Shown in pieces: positions 33,075 to 42,770 of a stretch of 64,000 nucleotides of DNA; the stretch's first letter is position 1, and the number at the start of each line of letters is the position of its first letter. Position numbers and translations under genes: made by a program. The stretch is taken from NCBI RefSeq assembly GCF_005049235.1, contig NZ_SUMD01000016.1, forward strand, positions 1-64,000, given 5' to 3'. This DNA is from Rhodococcus oryzae (lineage in GTDB: Bacteria > Actinomycetota > Actinomycetes > Mycobacteriales > Mycobacteriaceae). The notes under the pieces were generated by a model, which saw only the letters and a program-made list of their open reading frames with translations, was not told where the DNA came from and did no database searches.

Positions 33075-34259
33075 TCACCACCGCCCGGCCAGCCCCATGA
33101 GGCGCTCGGCGGCCTCGGCGAGCACCTCGTCGCGCTTACAGAATGCGAAGCGGACCACGTGATTCCACGGCGCCTTGTGGTCCGTGAAGACGCTCACCGG
33201 CACCGCGGCCACGCCGATCCGCTCCGGCAGTGCGCGGCAGAACGCCTCGCCGTCGGTGGTGCCGAACGGGGTGATGTCCGCGCACACGAAGTAGGTGCCG
33301 CCGCTCACGTGCACCCCGAATCCCGCCTCGCGCAGGGCCCCGCTGAGCACGTCCCGCTTGCGCTGCAGGTCTTCTCGCAGACCCGTCACCCAGGCCTGCT
33401 CGTGGGTCAGCGCGTGCGCGACCGCGGGCTGGAACGGGCCACCCGCGACGAACGTCAGGAACTGCTTGGCCGAGCGGACCGCGTCCACGAGCTCGGCGGG
33501 GCCGCACACCCAGCCCGTCTTCCATCCGGTCACGCTGAAGGTCTTGCCCGCGCTCGACACGGTGATCGTCCGGTCCGCCATTCCCGGCAGCGACGCCAGG
33601 GGGGTGTGAGTGCGCCCGTCGAAGACCAGGTGCTCGTACACCTCGTCGCTCAGCACCAGCAGGTCGCGCTCGACGGCGAGCTCGGCGACGGCCCGCAGCT
33701 CCGCGTCCGTGAACACCGTGCCGGTCGGGTTGTGCGGGGTGTTGAGCACCAGCATCCGGGTGTTCGGACCGATCGCGGCGCGCAGCGCGTCCAGATCGAG
33801 AGTGAAGCCGTCGCCGTCCGGGACCAGGGACACGGACCGGCGAACGCCACCGGCGAGGGCGACGGCCGCGGCGTACGAGTCGTAGTACGGCTCGATGAGC
33901 ACCACCTCCTGGCCCGGTTCGACCAGGCCGAGCAGGGTCGCGCTGATCGCCTCGGTGGCGCCGACCGTCACCAGCACCTCGGTGTCCGGGTCGTACTCCA
34001 GGCCGTATCGGGCCGCGCGGTCGGCGGCGATCGCCTCGCGCAGGACCGGCATCCCCGGACCCGGCGGATACTGGTTGAGACCGTCGGCGATCGCGGATCT
34101 GGCGACCTCGAGCATCGCGTTCGGGCCGTCCGTGTCGGGAAAGCCCTGGCCCAGGTTGATCGCGCCCGTCCGCACGGCGAGCGCTGTCATCTCCGCGAAG
34201 ATGGTGGAGCTGAACGGTTGCAGGCGCGAGACCGTCTGCGAGTGGCGTGCTGCGGGCAT
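33075..34259 (-). CDS. dapC: Aminotransferase, probable N-succinyldiaminopimelate aminotransferase
   Basis: A 394-aa class I/II pyridoxal-phosphate aminotransferase. It has [34 protein letters not shown] and the lysine motif SVTGWKTGW with Schiff-base Lys in [11 protein letters not shown]. Sequence and neighbourhood match Rv0858c, annotated dapC in M. tuberculosis, for lysine and diaminopimelate synthesis. ATG 34259 is 6 nt after TAAGCT, a leaderless start; GTG 34265 is possible. Related KAT/kynurenine-type aminotransferases are the alternative call. Confidence 0.85.
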   Translation of the reverse strand: MPAARHSQTVSRLQPFSSTIFAEMTALAVRTGAINLGQGFPDTDGPNAMLEVARSAIADGLNQYPPGPGMPVLREAIAADRAARYGLEYDPDTEVLVTVGATEAISATLLGLVEPGQEVVLIEPYYDSYAAAVALAGGVRRSVSLVPDGDGFTLDLDALRAAIGPNTRMLVLNTPHNPTGTVFTDAELRAVAELAVERDLLVLSDEVYEHLVFDGRTHTPLASLPGMADRTITVSSAGKTFSVTGWKTGWVCGPAELVDAVRSAKQFLTFVAGGPFQPAVAHALTHEQAWVTGLREDLQRKRDVLSGALREAGFGVHVSGGTYFVCADITPFGTTDGEAFCRALPERIGVAAVPVSVFTDHKAPWNHVVRFAFCKRDEVLAEAAERLMGLAGRW

Positions 34260-34373
34260 CGTCACAGCTTATTCGCCGTCCTGGCGGGTTCAGACCGCAT
34301 GGTCGACGAACTGCCTGCGCCCCGACTCGGCAAACCGCAGCAGGGCGTGGCCGGACCGTTCTACCGTCGATAC

Positions 34374-35285
34374 ATGAGCGCCGCGATCGAGATCTCGGAC
34401 CTGGTAAAGACCTTCGGCCGAACGCGGGCCCTGGACGGCCTCGAGCTCCAGGTGCGCACCGGGGAGGTGCACGGCTTCCTCGGCCCCAACGGCTCGGGCA
34501 AGTCCACCACCATCCGGGTGCTGCTCGGCCTGCTCCGCGCCGACAGCGGCGAGGTGCGACTGCTCGGTGGCGACCCATGGCGGGAGGCGGCCGCACTCCA
34601 CAAGCGTCTCGCCTATGTCCCAGGCGACGTCAATCTGTGGCCGAACCTCTCTGGCGGCGAGGTGATCGACCTGCTCGGACGGTTGCGCGGCGGCCTCGAC
34701 GAGCGACGCCGGGCCGAGTTGCTCGAGCGGTTCGACCTGGACCCGACCAAGAAGGGCCGGACCTACTCCAAGGGCAATCGGCAGAAGGTGGCGCTCGTCG
34801 CGGCCCTGTCCTCCGACGTGGAACTGCTGATCCTCGACGAGCCCACCTCCGGGTTGGATCCGCTCATGGAGGCGGTGTTCCAGGAGTGCATCGCGGAGGT
34901 CACGGGGCAGGGGCGCACGGTGCTGCTGTCGAGCCACATCCTCGCCCAGGTGGAGGCCCTGTGCGACCGACTCACGATCATCCGGCTCGGAAAGTCGATC
35001 GAGACCGGCAGCATGGCCGACCTGCGGCACCTCACCCGCACCTCCATCGCCTGCGAGACCAGGAGCCCGGCGACCGGTCTGACCGAGCTGGCCGGTGTGC
35101 ACGACCTGGTGGTGGAGGGGACAAGGGCCCGGTTCCAGGTGGACACGGGCGAACTGGACGGGGCGATCACGCACCTCACCCGTTTCGGCATCCGCACCCT
35201 CACCAGTCAGCCGCCGACCCTGGAGGAGTTGTTCCTGCGGCACTACGGCGACGAGCTCGCGGCGGCAGGGGTGGACGAATCGTGA
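34374..35285 (+). CDS. ABC exporter ATP-binding protein
   Basis: A 303-aa ATPase of the ABC-2 drug/lipid exporter type. Walker A is GPNGSGKST, the signature motif is the degenerate [11 protein letters not shown], Walker B is [13 protein letters not shown], and SSHIL holds the H-loop. A C-terminal regulatory region of about 80 residues ends [13 protein letters not shown] 34374 is 6 nt after TACCGT, leaderless. Its stop overlaps the permease start by GTGA, so both form one operon exporting an unidentified compound. Confidence 0.9.
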   Translation: MSAAIEISDLVKTFGRTRALDGLELQVRTGEVHGFLGPNGSGKSTTIRVLLGLLRADSGEVRLLGGDPWREAAALHKRLAYVPGDVNLWPNLSGGEVIDLLGRLRGGLDERRRAELLERFDLDPTKKGRTYSKGNRQKVALVAALSSDVELLILDEPTSGLDPLMEAVFQECIAEVTGQGRTVLLSSHILAQVEALCDRLTIIRLGKSIETGSMADLRHLTRTSIACETRSPATGLTELAGVHDLVVEGTRARFQVDTGELDGAITHLTRFGIRTLTSQPPTLEELFLRHYGDELAAAGVDES

Positions 35286-36865
35286 CAACGCTGGCCGGCA
35301 CCGCGACACTGACCCGGTTCGGTTTCCGGCGCGAGAGATTCGCGCTGGTCCTGTGGGCCCTCGCCGGCGCCTTCGTCTACTACTCGCAGGCCGTCGGGGT
35401 CGACATCGCGTATCCGACCCAGCCGGAGCTCGATGCCGTCGCCGCCAGCATGGAGGGCAACGCGGCCATGGTGGCCATGGCCGGACCGCCGCGCGCCCTC
35501 GACACGATCGGGGGCCAGGTGGCCTTCCAGGCCAGCGCCTTCGGGATGATCGTCGCGGGCCTGATGAGCATGTTCGTGATCGGACGGCACACCCGTGCCA
35601 ACGAGGAAACCGGCCGCGACGAGCTGATCCGGTCCTCGGTTGTCGGGCGCCACGCCCCCTTCGCCGCGTCCGCGATCATCGTGACGGCGGCGAACGTGCT
35701 CTACGGCGCGGTGGTCGCGCTCAGCCTGATCTCCTACGGTCTGGCCGCGGCGGGATCGCTTGCCCTCGGCGTCGGCGCCACCTGCGCGGGCCTGGTGTTC
35801 GCGGCGGTCGCCCTACTGGCCGCGCAGATCACCGAGAACACCAGGACCGTCTACGGCATCACCGGGGCCGCGATCGGCGTGGCGTACGTGCTGCGCGCGG
35901 TCGGCGACGTCGGAAGTGGTGCGCTGTCGTGGCTTTCGCCGCTTGGCTGGGGCCAGGCGATGCGGCCGTACGACGGCGAGATCTGGTGGCCTGCGCTGCT
36001 GTCGCTTGCCGTCGCCGCGGCCGTCGGCCTCGCCGCGCTCCGCGTGTTGGACCATCGTGACGTCGGCGCGGGCGTGTTCCCCCCGAGGCCGGGCCCGGCC
36101 CGGGCTCCGCAGGGGTTGCTCGGCGAGTTCGGGCTCGCCTGGCGACTGCAGCGCGGCACGCTGGTCGGCTGGTCGGTCGGGTTGTTCCTCGGCGGATTGG
36201 CGTTCGGCACGATCGGCAATGACGTCGGCGACCTGCTCGGCGATGTCGACATCGGTGAGTTGCTGGGGCAGGAGAGTGCGAGCATGGTCGACGCGTTCTA
36301 CGCGATGGCCGCCGCGATGCTGGCCATGATCGGGTCCGCGTACACGATCTCCTCCGCGCTCCGGCCGCGTGCGGAGGAGGCGGCCGGGCATCTCGAGCCG
36401 CTGCTCTCCACCGCGCTGACCCGGATCCGCTGGATCGCGGGCCACGGGGTGATCACGCTGGTCGGTTCGGCCCTGGTGCTGGCGCTCGCGGGTCTCGGGA
36501 TGGGGCTCATGTACGGGATCATCGCCGGCGACATTGAGCAGGTGCCCCGGATGCTCGGCGCGACCCTCGTCTACCTGCCGGCGGTCTGGGTACTGGGCGG
36601 GCTCACCCTGCTCCTGTTCGGCCTCCTGCCGCGGCTCGCCTCCGCCGCCTGGATCGGCCTGGCCTTCTGCTTCTTCGTCCTGATGTTCGGGACGACGCTG
36701 AAGCTCCCGGACCGGCTGATGAGCGTCTCGCCGTTCGAGAACCTTCCGTTGGTGCCCGCGGTGGACTTCCGGTTGGCGCCATTGCTGGTCACCACACTCG
36801 TCGCGGGCACGCTGTGCCTGCTGGGGACGGCGGCCTTCCGGCGGCGCGATCTGCAGACGAACTGA
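35282..36865 (+). CDS. ABC exporter permease (ABC-2 type, duplicated)
   Basis: A 527-aa membrane protein with about 12 transmembrane segments in two similar halves joined near residues 260-290 ([14 protein letters not shown]). This is the layout of actinobacterial exporters annotated for polyketide antibiotics. GTG 35282 overlaps the ATPase stop (GTGA), showing translational coupling. It works with the ATPase just upstream. The substrate is not known and no biosynthetic cluster is nearby; self-protection from drugs is one possibility. Confidence 0.87.
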   Translation: MTTLAGTATLTRFGFRRERFALVLWALAGAFVYYSQAVGVDIAYPTQPELDAVAASMEGNAAMVAMAGPPRALDTIGGQVAFQASAFGMIVAGLMSMFVIGRHTRANEETGRDELIRSSVVGRHAPFAASAIIVTAANVLYGAVVALSLISYGLAAAGSLALGVGATCAGLVFAAVALLAAQITENTRTVYGITGAAIGVAYVLRAVGDVGSGALSWLSPLGWGQAMRPYDGEIWWPALLSLAVAAAVGLAALRVLDHRDVGAGVFPPRPGPARAPQGLLGEFGLAWRLQRGTLVGWSVGLFLGGLAFGTIGNDVGDLLGDVDIGELLGQESASMVDAFYAMAAAMLAMIGSAYTISSALRPRAEEAAGHLEPLLSTALTRIRWIAGHGVITLVGSALVLALAGLGMGLMYGIIAGDIEQVPRMLGATLVYLPAVWVLGGLTLLLFGLLPRLASAAWIGLAFCFFVLMFGTTLKLPDRLMSVSPFENLPLVPAVDFRLAPLLVTTLVAGTLCLLGTAAFRRRDLQTN

Positions 36866-36869
36866 GGGT

Positions 36870-36896
36870 TGTCACGTTTTCCGGGGCTGTCTCGTC
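36870..36896 (+). promoter_or_regulatory. ECF41-type promoter upstream of the AhpD-like gene
   Basis: TGTCACG (36870-36876) and CGTC (36893-36896) are separated by 16 nt. This matches the known ECF41 sigma consensus (TGTCACA, 16 nt, CGTC) with one mismatch. It lies about 50 bp upstream of the AhpD-like gene and faces the ECF41 sigma gene located just beyond it. Confidence 0.7.
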
Positions 36897-36946
36897 CAAG
36901 GAGTAGGCGGCACGAACGGTCGCCGCAAGTGAAACAGGAGGGCGTC

Positions 36947-37549
36947 ATGACTCGAATCCAGCCGGTGGCTCCGAAGGATGCCGGACCGCTGATCAAGGTG
37001 GCCTACAAGTTCGCAGGCCGCAGGTTCGGCGCGGTGCCCGAGCCCTTCACCGTGTTGGCGAATCATCGCAAGCTCTTCGTGGCCTGCGCCCGGCACGAGA
37101 TGGCGGCGGAGAAGGCCTCCAAGGTGCTGCCCGCGAACGTCCGCGAGCTGGCGGTGTACCGGGTCGCGTGGACCGTCGGGTGCTCCTGGTGCGTGGACTT
37201 CGGCACCATGTTGCAGCGCCTCGACGGCCTCGACATCGAGCGGCTCCAGAAGATCGGCGACTACGAGAACTCCCCGCTCTACAGCGAGGACGAACGCGCG
37301 GCGATCGCTTACGCCGACGCGGTGACGGCAACTCCGGGGACTGTGACCGACGAGCAGGTGGCGGACCTGGAACGCCGGTTCGGCAAGGACGGGGTCGTCG
37401 AACTGACCTATCAGATCGGGCTGGAGAACATGCGGGCCCGGATGTACTCCGCGCTCGGGATCACCGAGCAGGGGTTCAACTCGGGGGACGCGTGCCGGGT
37501 TCCGTGGGCCGATCAGGCGGTCACGGGGCAGGCCGGTCCGGGAGCCTGA
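36947..37549 (+). CDS. Carboxymuconolactone decarboxylase / AhpD-like protein
   Basis: A 200-aa protein of the AhpD-like CMD family. The redox motif C79-S-W-C82 in VGCSWCVDFGTML, with preceding PANVRELAVYRVAWT, is characteristic. These proteins act as thiol peroxidases or redox partners. CAGGAGG precedes ATG 36947. ECF41 sigma factors are typically neighbours of such genes and transcribe them; here the ECF41 gene is convergent and overlaps its 3' end by 29 bp. The promoter at 36870-36896 matches ECF41 targets. Confidence 0.87.
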   Translation: MTRIQPVAPKDAGPLIKVAYKFAGRRFGAVPEPFTVLANHRKLFVACARHEMAAEKASKVLPANVRELAVYRVAWTVGCSWCVDFGTMLQRLDGLDIERLQKIGDYENSPLYSEDERAAIAYADAVTATPGTVTDEQVADLERRFGKDGVVELTYQIGLENMRARMYSALGITEQGFNSGDACRVPWADQAVTGQAGPGA

Positions 37550-38444
37550 CACCCGCGAACTTCTCCGGGTTCGCGATGTCGTAGGCGGCGCTCACCTTGC
37601 CGTCGCGGACGGTGAATCCTCCCACGCGCGACGGGAAGCCCGGGTGGGTCTCGTCCCCGGGCGACCCGTGCGTGTAGAAACCGAGCTGGCCGTTGACCAT
37701 AGCCGGTTCGAGCGCCAGGAGTGCCTGTGGCCCATAGCGATTGATCAGGCCGAGGAAGAAACGGGCGAACTTGTCGGATCCGTGGATGACGTTGACGGCC
37801 GTGCGGGTGGTGCCGTTGGCGTCGCCGATCACCAGGGCGTCCGGGTGCAGCGCGTCCAGCACGGCCTGGAGGTCGCCCGCTGCCATCGCGGCCATCAGCC
37901 GGCCGACCGCCTCCGCATGCTCGTCGTCCGGGGTCCGCCTCTCGGCGCCGGCCGCCGCGCGCCGTCCGCGCGAGGCCAGTTGCCGGGTCGCGGCGGTCGA
38001 GGTGCCGAGGATCCCCGCGATCTCGTCGAAGGGGACGCCGAACCCGTCATGAAGCACGAACGCGGTGCGCTGATCCGGGCCGAGAGTGTCAAGCACCACC
38101 ATCGCCGCCAAACGTGCATCCTCCTCGCGCACAACGGCTTCCAGTGGGTCGATCGACTCCGAGGATCCGAGGGGCATCACAATCGGCTCCGGAAGCCACT
38201 GCCCGACATAGCTTTCGCGCCGGACGGCGGCGCTACGAAGATGGTCGAGGCAGATCCGTCCGACCACGGTGGTCAACCAGGCGCGTAGGTCGCGGACGGA
38301 GTCGGGGTCGGTCTCGCTGAGCCGGAGCCAGGCCTCCTGCACGGCGTCCTCGGCGTCGGACACGCTGCCTGTCATCCGATAGCCGACCGACAGCAGGTGA
38401 CGGCGGTGGGATTCGAAGGTCTCGGCGAGTGCGACGGTGCCCAT
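37521..38444 (-). CDS. ECF41-family sigma factor with SnoaL-like C-terminal domain
   Basis: A 307-aa sigma factor of the SigJ/ECF41 type. Region 2 (about residues 8-70) includes DAEDAVQEAWLRL. Region 4 (about 110-165) includes FDEIAGILGTSTAATRQLASRGRR. The linker WLPEP at 83-87 and a SnoaL-like C-terminal domain (about 180-307), ending DGKVSAAYDIANPEKF, are ECF41 hallmarks; that domain controls activity in place of an anti-sigma factor. ATG 38444 lies 7 nt after TAGAAT. Its expected target is the convergent CMD gene. Confidence 0.9.
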   Translation of the reverse strand: MGTVALAETFESHRRHLLSVGYRMTGSVSDAEDAVQEAWLRLSETDPDSVRDLRAWLTTVVGRICLDHLRSAAVRRESYVGQWLPEPIVMPLGSSESIDPLEAVVREEDARLAAMVVLDTLGPDQRTAFVLHDGFGVPFDEIAGILGTSTAATRQLASRGRRAAAGAERRTPDDEHAEAVGRLMAAMAAGDLQAVLDALHPDALVIGDANGTTRTAVNVIHGSDKFARFFLGLINRYGPQALLALEPAMVNGQLGFYTHGSPGDETHPGFPSRVGGFTVRDGKVSAAYDIANPEKFAGVRLPDRPAP

Positions 38445-38565
38445 GGCGTCGATTCTACGAACGAGTTCGACTTAAAACCCCGGTGAACCGAACTGTTCCC
38501 GATGGTCACGGCGTCCGTCATCTTTGACGCATCATCCAGCCACGCCCGACCTGAGGACTCAGACC

Positions 38566-39669
38566 ATGGCATCACCGACGCCCAAGAGACGATCAACGCA
38601 GCCGCGACCCCTGCGCGCACTCGCGGCTCTCGCCGCGCTTCTGACGATCGGTTCCCTGGTCAGTGCGTGCGCGGGGTCGTCCGAGACCGAACAGACCGCG
38701 GATGGCAAGGCCGTGCTGCGCTACCAGGGCGCGGCCGGACAGGTCACCTTCCCGGAGCTGGCAGCAGACCTCGGCTACTTCCAGAGCATCGAGCTGAAAT
38801 GGGTGGGGGACACCACCAGCGGGCCACAGGACATCCAGTCCGTGGCGACCGGGCAGACGGAGTTCGGCAGCGCGTTCAACGGCGCGATCGTCAAGCTTCG
38901 CTCCGCGGGCTCTCCGATCACCTCGGTGGTGAGCTCGTACGGCGCCGACCAGGGTGACTTCACCGGCTACTTCGCGCTCGAGGGCGCGCCCATCGCCGGC
39001 GCGCGGGACCTGATCGGCAAGAAGGTCGGCATGAACACCCTTGGTGCCCATCATGAATTCGTGGTGCGCGAATGGCTGGCCAAGCAGGGGCTCACCCCCG
39101 ACGAGATCAAGCAGGTCGAGCTGATCGTGGTTCCCCCGATCAACACCGAGCAGGCGCTCAGGGAAGGGCAGATCGACGTCGCCGCGCTCAAGGGTGTCTT
39201 CCGGGAAACCGCCGTCGACCGCGGCGGCCTGCGTCCGCTCTTCACGGATTCGGCCATCTTCGGGGACTTCAGCTACGGCACCTACGTCCTGCGTGACGAC
39301 TTCATCGCCAAGAATCCCGAGGCCGCGAAGGACTTCACACAGGGCGTGGCACGCGCGGTCCGATGGACCCAGACCACACCGCGGGACCAGGTCGTGGCCA
39401 GGTTCAAGGAGATCATCGGCAAGCGGGGCCGCAACGAGAACACGAGTTTGACCGACTACTGGCGGAGTCCGGGCATACCGGTCGCGGGGGCGGTCATCGC
39501 CGACCGCGAGCTGCAGACCTGGATCGACTGGCTGGTCAGAAACGGCGAACTGAAGCCGGGTGAGTTGACGGCGGCCGACCTGTTCACCAACGAGTTCAAC
39601 CCCTATGCGAACGGTGCTTACACCGCCACCAGCGGTGCCGACGGACAGGCATTGGGGGCAGGGAAATGA
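38566..39669 (+). CDS. ABC transporter substrate-binding lipoprotein (sulfonate/taurine type)
   Basis: A 367-aa lipoprotein. Its signal peptide ends in lipobox LVSAC with Cys35. The mature part resembles SsuA/TauA/NMT1-like binding proteins (FPELAADLGYF, TEFGSAFNGAIVKL, REGQIDVAALKGVF). It should capture an organosulfur or similar anion outside the membrane. It is the first gene of a four-gene run with ATPase, permease and a DszA/NtaA-type monooxygenase. The stop overlaps the ATPase start by ATGA. Confidence 0.87.
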   Translation: MASPTPKRRSTQPRPLRALAALAALLTIGSLVSACAGSSETEQTADGKAVLRYQGAAGQVTFPELAADLGYFQSIELKWVGDTTSGPQDIQSVATGQTEFGSAFNGAIVKLRSAGSPITSVVSSYGADQGDFTGYFALEGAPIAGARDLIGKKVGMNTLGAHHEFVVREWLAKQGLTPDEIKQVELIVVPPINTEQALREGQIDVAALKGVFRETAVDRGGLRPLFTDSAIFGDFSYGTYVLRDDFIAKNPEAAKDFTQGVARAVRWTQTTPRDQVVARFKEIIGKRGRNENTSLTDYWRSPGIPVAGAVIADRELQTWIDWLVRNGELKPGELTAADLFTNEFNPYANGAYTATSGADGQALGAGK

Positions 39670-40499
39670 CCACAGAACCCAAGCTCCGGCTCGACCGGGT
39701 CAGCAAGCACTTCGGCATCCGCGGGTCCGATGAGCGGTTCACCGCGATCGAGAACATCAGCATCGACGTCGCCGACGGCGAATTCCTCGTCCTGGTCGGC
39801 CCGAGCGGCTGCGGCAAGTCCACCCTGCTCGACCTCTTGGGCGGCCTGACAACACCGTCGTCCGGACGGATCCTGCTCGACGGTGAACCGATCACCGGAC
39901 CCGGCCTCGACCGGGGGATCGTCTTTCAGCAGTACGCGCTGCTGCCGTGGCGGACGGCCCTGCACAACATCGAATTCGGTTTGGAGGCAAAGGGCCTACC
40001 GAAACGGGAGCGGCGGGAGATCGCCGACCACTACCTCGAATTGGTCGGGTTGCAGGGGTTCGGCGACCGGTACCCGCACGAGCTGTCGGGCGGGATGAAG
40101 CAACGGGTCGCCATCGCACGGAGCCTGGCGTTCGACCCGGAGGTGCTGCTCATGGACGAGCCGTTCGCGGCGCTCGATGCCCAGACCAGGGAGTCCCTGC
40201 AAGACGAGTTGCTGCGGATCTGGCGCACCACCGGCAAGACCATCCTGTTCATCACGCACGGCATCGACGAGGCCGTGTACCTCGGGCAGCGGGTGGCGGT
40301 GCTCACTTCGCGGCCGGGCCGTGTGAAGACGGTGGTCGACATCGACATCGACCGCACCTCGGCGGATGTCCGCTCCGACGCGCGCTTCCGGGAGTTCCGC
40401 CACCACATCTGGAGCCAACTACAGGACGAGGTGGCGCGCGCTCAGCATCAAGAACTCGAGGTGGCGGCGCCCGCACAGAAGGAGACGGCTCATGTCTAG
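39666..40499 (+). CDS. ABC transporter ATPase (SsuB/TauB type)
   Basis: A 277-aa ATPase. Walker A is GPSGCGKST, Q-loop FQQYALLPWRTAL, signature LSGGMKQRVAIAR, Walker B VLLMDEPFAALDAQTR, H-loop ITHGIDEA. It energises uptake with the neighbouring permease and binding lipoprotein. The start ATGA overlaps the binding-protein stop, and its own 3' end overlaps the permease start by 8 bp, so expression is coupled. Confidence 0.93.
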   Translation: MTTEPKLRLDRVSKHFGIRGSDERFTAIENISIDVADGEFLVLVGPSGCGKSTLLDLLGGLTTPSSGRILLDGEPITGPGLDRGIVFQQYALLPWRTALHNIEFGLEAKGLPKRERREIADHYLELVGLQGFGDRYPHELSGGMKQRVAIARSLAFDPEVLLMDEPFAALDAQTRESLQDELLRIWRTTGKTILFITHGIDEAVYLGQRVAVLTSRPGRVKTVVDIDIDRTSADVRSDARFREFRHHIWSQLQDEVARAQHQELEVAAPAQKETAHV

Positions 40500-41367
40500 T
40501 GTCGAACTGCTCGCGCCGCCGGTCGCCGCCCGCGGCCACGTGCCACGCTCCGCGCAGGCGGCACCGCGGCGTCCGGGGGCTCTCGCCCGCGGCGGCCGGG
40601 CGGTCGGTGCCACCGCGTGGCGGGTGCTCAAGCCATCGCTGGCGATCGGTCTGTTCCTGCTGCTGTGGGAGCTGGCCCCGCGCCTTGGCCTGGTGGACAA
40701 GGTGTTCCTGCCGCCGTTCTCCGTGGTGGCGGGCGCCTTCGGCGACCTGGCCGCCAGCGGCGAGCTGTGGAACCATGCCTCCGCGAGCCTGAGCCGGGCG
40801 CTGACCGGGTTCGCGGTCGCCATCGCGATCGCCATCCCGCTCGGCGTCGCCATTGCGTGGTACCGCCCGGTGGCCGAGTTCGTGAATCCGATCCTCGAGC
40901 TGCTGCGCAACACGGCCGCGCTCGCGCTGCTGCCGGTCTTCGTGCTCGTGCTCGGCATCGGGGAGACCTCGAAGGTCGCCCTGGTGATCTACGCGAGCAC
41001 CTTCCCGATCCTGCTGAACACCATCTCGGGAGTCCGGACGGTGGATCCACTGCTGGTCAAGTCCGCCCTGTCGTTGGGACTCACGCCGATCCGGCTGTTC
41101 CAGAAGGTGATCCTGCCCGCCGCCGTCCCGACCATCTTCACCGGCATCCGGATGGCGGCAGCATCCTCGATCCTCGTCCTCATCGCCGCCGAGATGGTGG
41201 GCGCCAAAGCAGGGTTGGGATATCTGATCACGGCCTCGCAGTACAACTTCCAGATCCCGAAGATGTACGCCGGCATCATCGCGATTTCGCTTCTCGGTCT
41301 CGTCTTCAACGGAATCCTCATCCTCGCCGAGCGCCGCCTGTCTCGCTGGCGCGTCGGCCCGATCTAA
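40492..41367 (+). CDS. ABC transporter permease (SsuC/TauC type)
   Basis: A 291-aa inner-membrane permease with six predicted transmembrane helices after a basic N-terminal tail of about 45 residues. The EAA-type loop KSALSLGLTPIRLFQKVILPAAVPTIFTGIRMAAASS contacts the ATPase. Family and context indicate import of sulfonates, taurine or a similar organosulfur compound. ATG 40492 overlaps the ATPase stop. It is followed 13 bp later by a DszA/NtaA-type monooxygenase with AAGGAGA. Confidence 0.92.
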   Translation: MSSVELLAPPVAARGHVPRSAQAAPRRPGALARGGRAVGATAWRVLKPSLAIGLFLLLWELAPRLGLVDKVFLPPFSVVAGAFGDLAASGELWNHASASLSRALTGFAVAIAIAIPLGVAIAWYRPVAEFVNPILELLRNTAALALLPVFVLVLGIGETSKVALVIYASTFPILLNTISGVRTVDPLLVKSALSLGLTPIRLFQKVILPAAVPTIFTGIRMAAASSILVLIAAEMVGAKAGLGYLITASQYNFQIPKMYAGIIAISLLGLVFNGILILAERRLSRWRVGPI

Positions 41368-41380
41368 GGAGATCATCGCA

Positions 41381-42727
41381 ATGTCTCAGCGGTCCAAGCA
41401 GTTTCACCTCAATGCGTTTCTCATGGGCGTCGGCCACCACGAGGCGGCCTGGCGTCACCCGCGCACCGATGCCGACGACGTGCGGTCGGTCGAGCATTTC
41501 GCCGAGCTCGGCCGGATCGCCGAACGGGGCAAGCTCGATTCGGTGTTCTTCGCCGACGGCCTCGCCGTCGGCCCTCGCATCAAGCACAACGCGCTGTCCA
41601 CCTTCGAGCCCGTCACCCTGCTCACCGCGATCGCGGGCGCAACGGAGCACATCGGGTTGATCGCCACCTCGTCGACCACCTACAGCGACCCGTTCACCAC
41701 CGCCCGCAAGTTCGCGTCGCTCGACCACATCAGTGGTGGCAGGGCGGGCTGGAACATCGTCACCAGCGCAGGCGAGGACGAGGCCGCCAACTTCGGCCTC
41801 GACGGGATCCCGGATCACCTCGGCAGGTATCAGCGCGCCGAGGAGTTCGTCGACGCAGCGGTCGCCCTGTGGGACAGCTGGGAGGACGATGCCGTCGTGC
41901 TGGATCCGGGCACAGGGGTGTTCGCCGATCCGGACAAGGTGCACGCGATCGACCACGAGGGCGAGCACTTCCGGATCCGGGGCCCGCTGAACTCGCCGCG
42001 CTCACCGCAGGGCCGCCCTCTGCTGGTGCAGGCGGGCTCGTCCGAGAGCGGGAAGGAGTTCGCGGCGCGGTATGCCGAGGCGGTGTTCACCGCGCAACGC
42101 ACGCTCGCCCAGGGGCAGGAGTTCTATCGCGATCTCAAGGCCCGGGTGACCGCGCACGGGCGTAACCCGGACGAGTTGAAGGTGTTGCCGGGGATCGTCC
42201 CGTTCATCGCCCCGACCGAGGCCGAGGCGAGGGCGCTCGAGCGGGAGTTCACCGATCTGATCTCGCCCGACTACGCGCTCCGGCAACTGTCCGCCATCCT
42301 CCGCGTCGACCTCACCGAGCACTCCCTCGACGCGCCCCTGCCGCCGTTGCCGCCCGTGCACGAGATCCAGGGCAACAAGAGCCGCTACGAGCTGGTCAAG
42401 GAGCTGGCCGAATCCGACGCGCTGACCGTGCGGGAGCTCATCGGGCTGCTCGGGGGCGGGCGCGGGCACCGGACCTTCGCAGGCACCCCGGAGCAGATCG
42501 CGGACGAGCTCCAGCTGTGGTTCGAGCAGGGGGCCGCCGACGGCTTCAACATCATGCCGCCCTTCCTGCCCGGCGGTCTGACCGATTTCGTCGACCAGGT
42601 GGTGCCGATCCTGCAACGCCGCGGGCTGTTCCGTCCGGAGTACACGGCGTCGACCCTGCGCGGGCACTACGGGCTGGCGCATCCGGTCAGCCAGTTCGCC
42701 GCATCGCAGGCCAGGAACAGCGCATGA
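41381..42727 (+). CDS. NtaA/SnaA/DszA-family FMN-dependent monooxygenase
   Basis: A 448-aa luciferase-like flavin monooxygenase that uses reduced FMN from a separate reductase. It opens KQFHLNAFLMGVGHHEAAWRHP, then VFFADGLAV and GRAGWNIVTSAGEDEAANFG, all characteristic of this branch, which includes DszA (sulfone cleavage) and NtaA. Being last in the sulfonate-type transport operon, it probably breaks a C-S bond in the imported compound. A good ribosome binding site AAGGAGA precedes ATG 41381. The flavin reductase is not seen nearby. Confidence 0.9.
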   Translation: MSQRSKQFHLNAFLMGVGHHEAAWRHPRTDADDVRSVEHFAELGRIAERGKLDSVFFADGLAVGPRIKHNALSTFEPVTLLTAIAGATEHIGLIATSSTTYSDPFTTARKFASLDHISGGRAGWNIVTSAGEDEAANFGLDGIPDHLGRYQRAEEFVDAAVALWDSWEDDAVVLDPGTGVFADPDKVHAIDHEGEHFRIRGPLNSPRSPQGRPLLVQAGSSESGKEFAARYAEAVFTAQRTLAQGQEFYRDLKARVTAHGRNPDELKVLPGIVPFIAPTEAEARALEREFTDLISPDYALRQLSAILRVDLTEHSLDAPLPPLPPVHEIQGNKSRYELVKELAESDALTVRELIGLLGGGRGHRTFAGTPEQIADELQLWFEQGAADGFNIMPPFLPGGLTDFVDQVVPILQRRGLFRPEYTASTLRGHYGLAHPVSQFAASQARNSA

Positions 42728-42770
42728 GCGAAGCCTGATGGGCCGGCCGGCTCCTCGGTAGGATCAGCGC

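Noticed and set aside
34374-36865. Part of an antibiotic biosynthetic cluster
   Set aside because: The exporter resembles polyketide-antibiotic exporters, but no synthase or tailoring genes are nearby.
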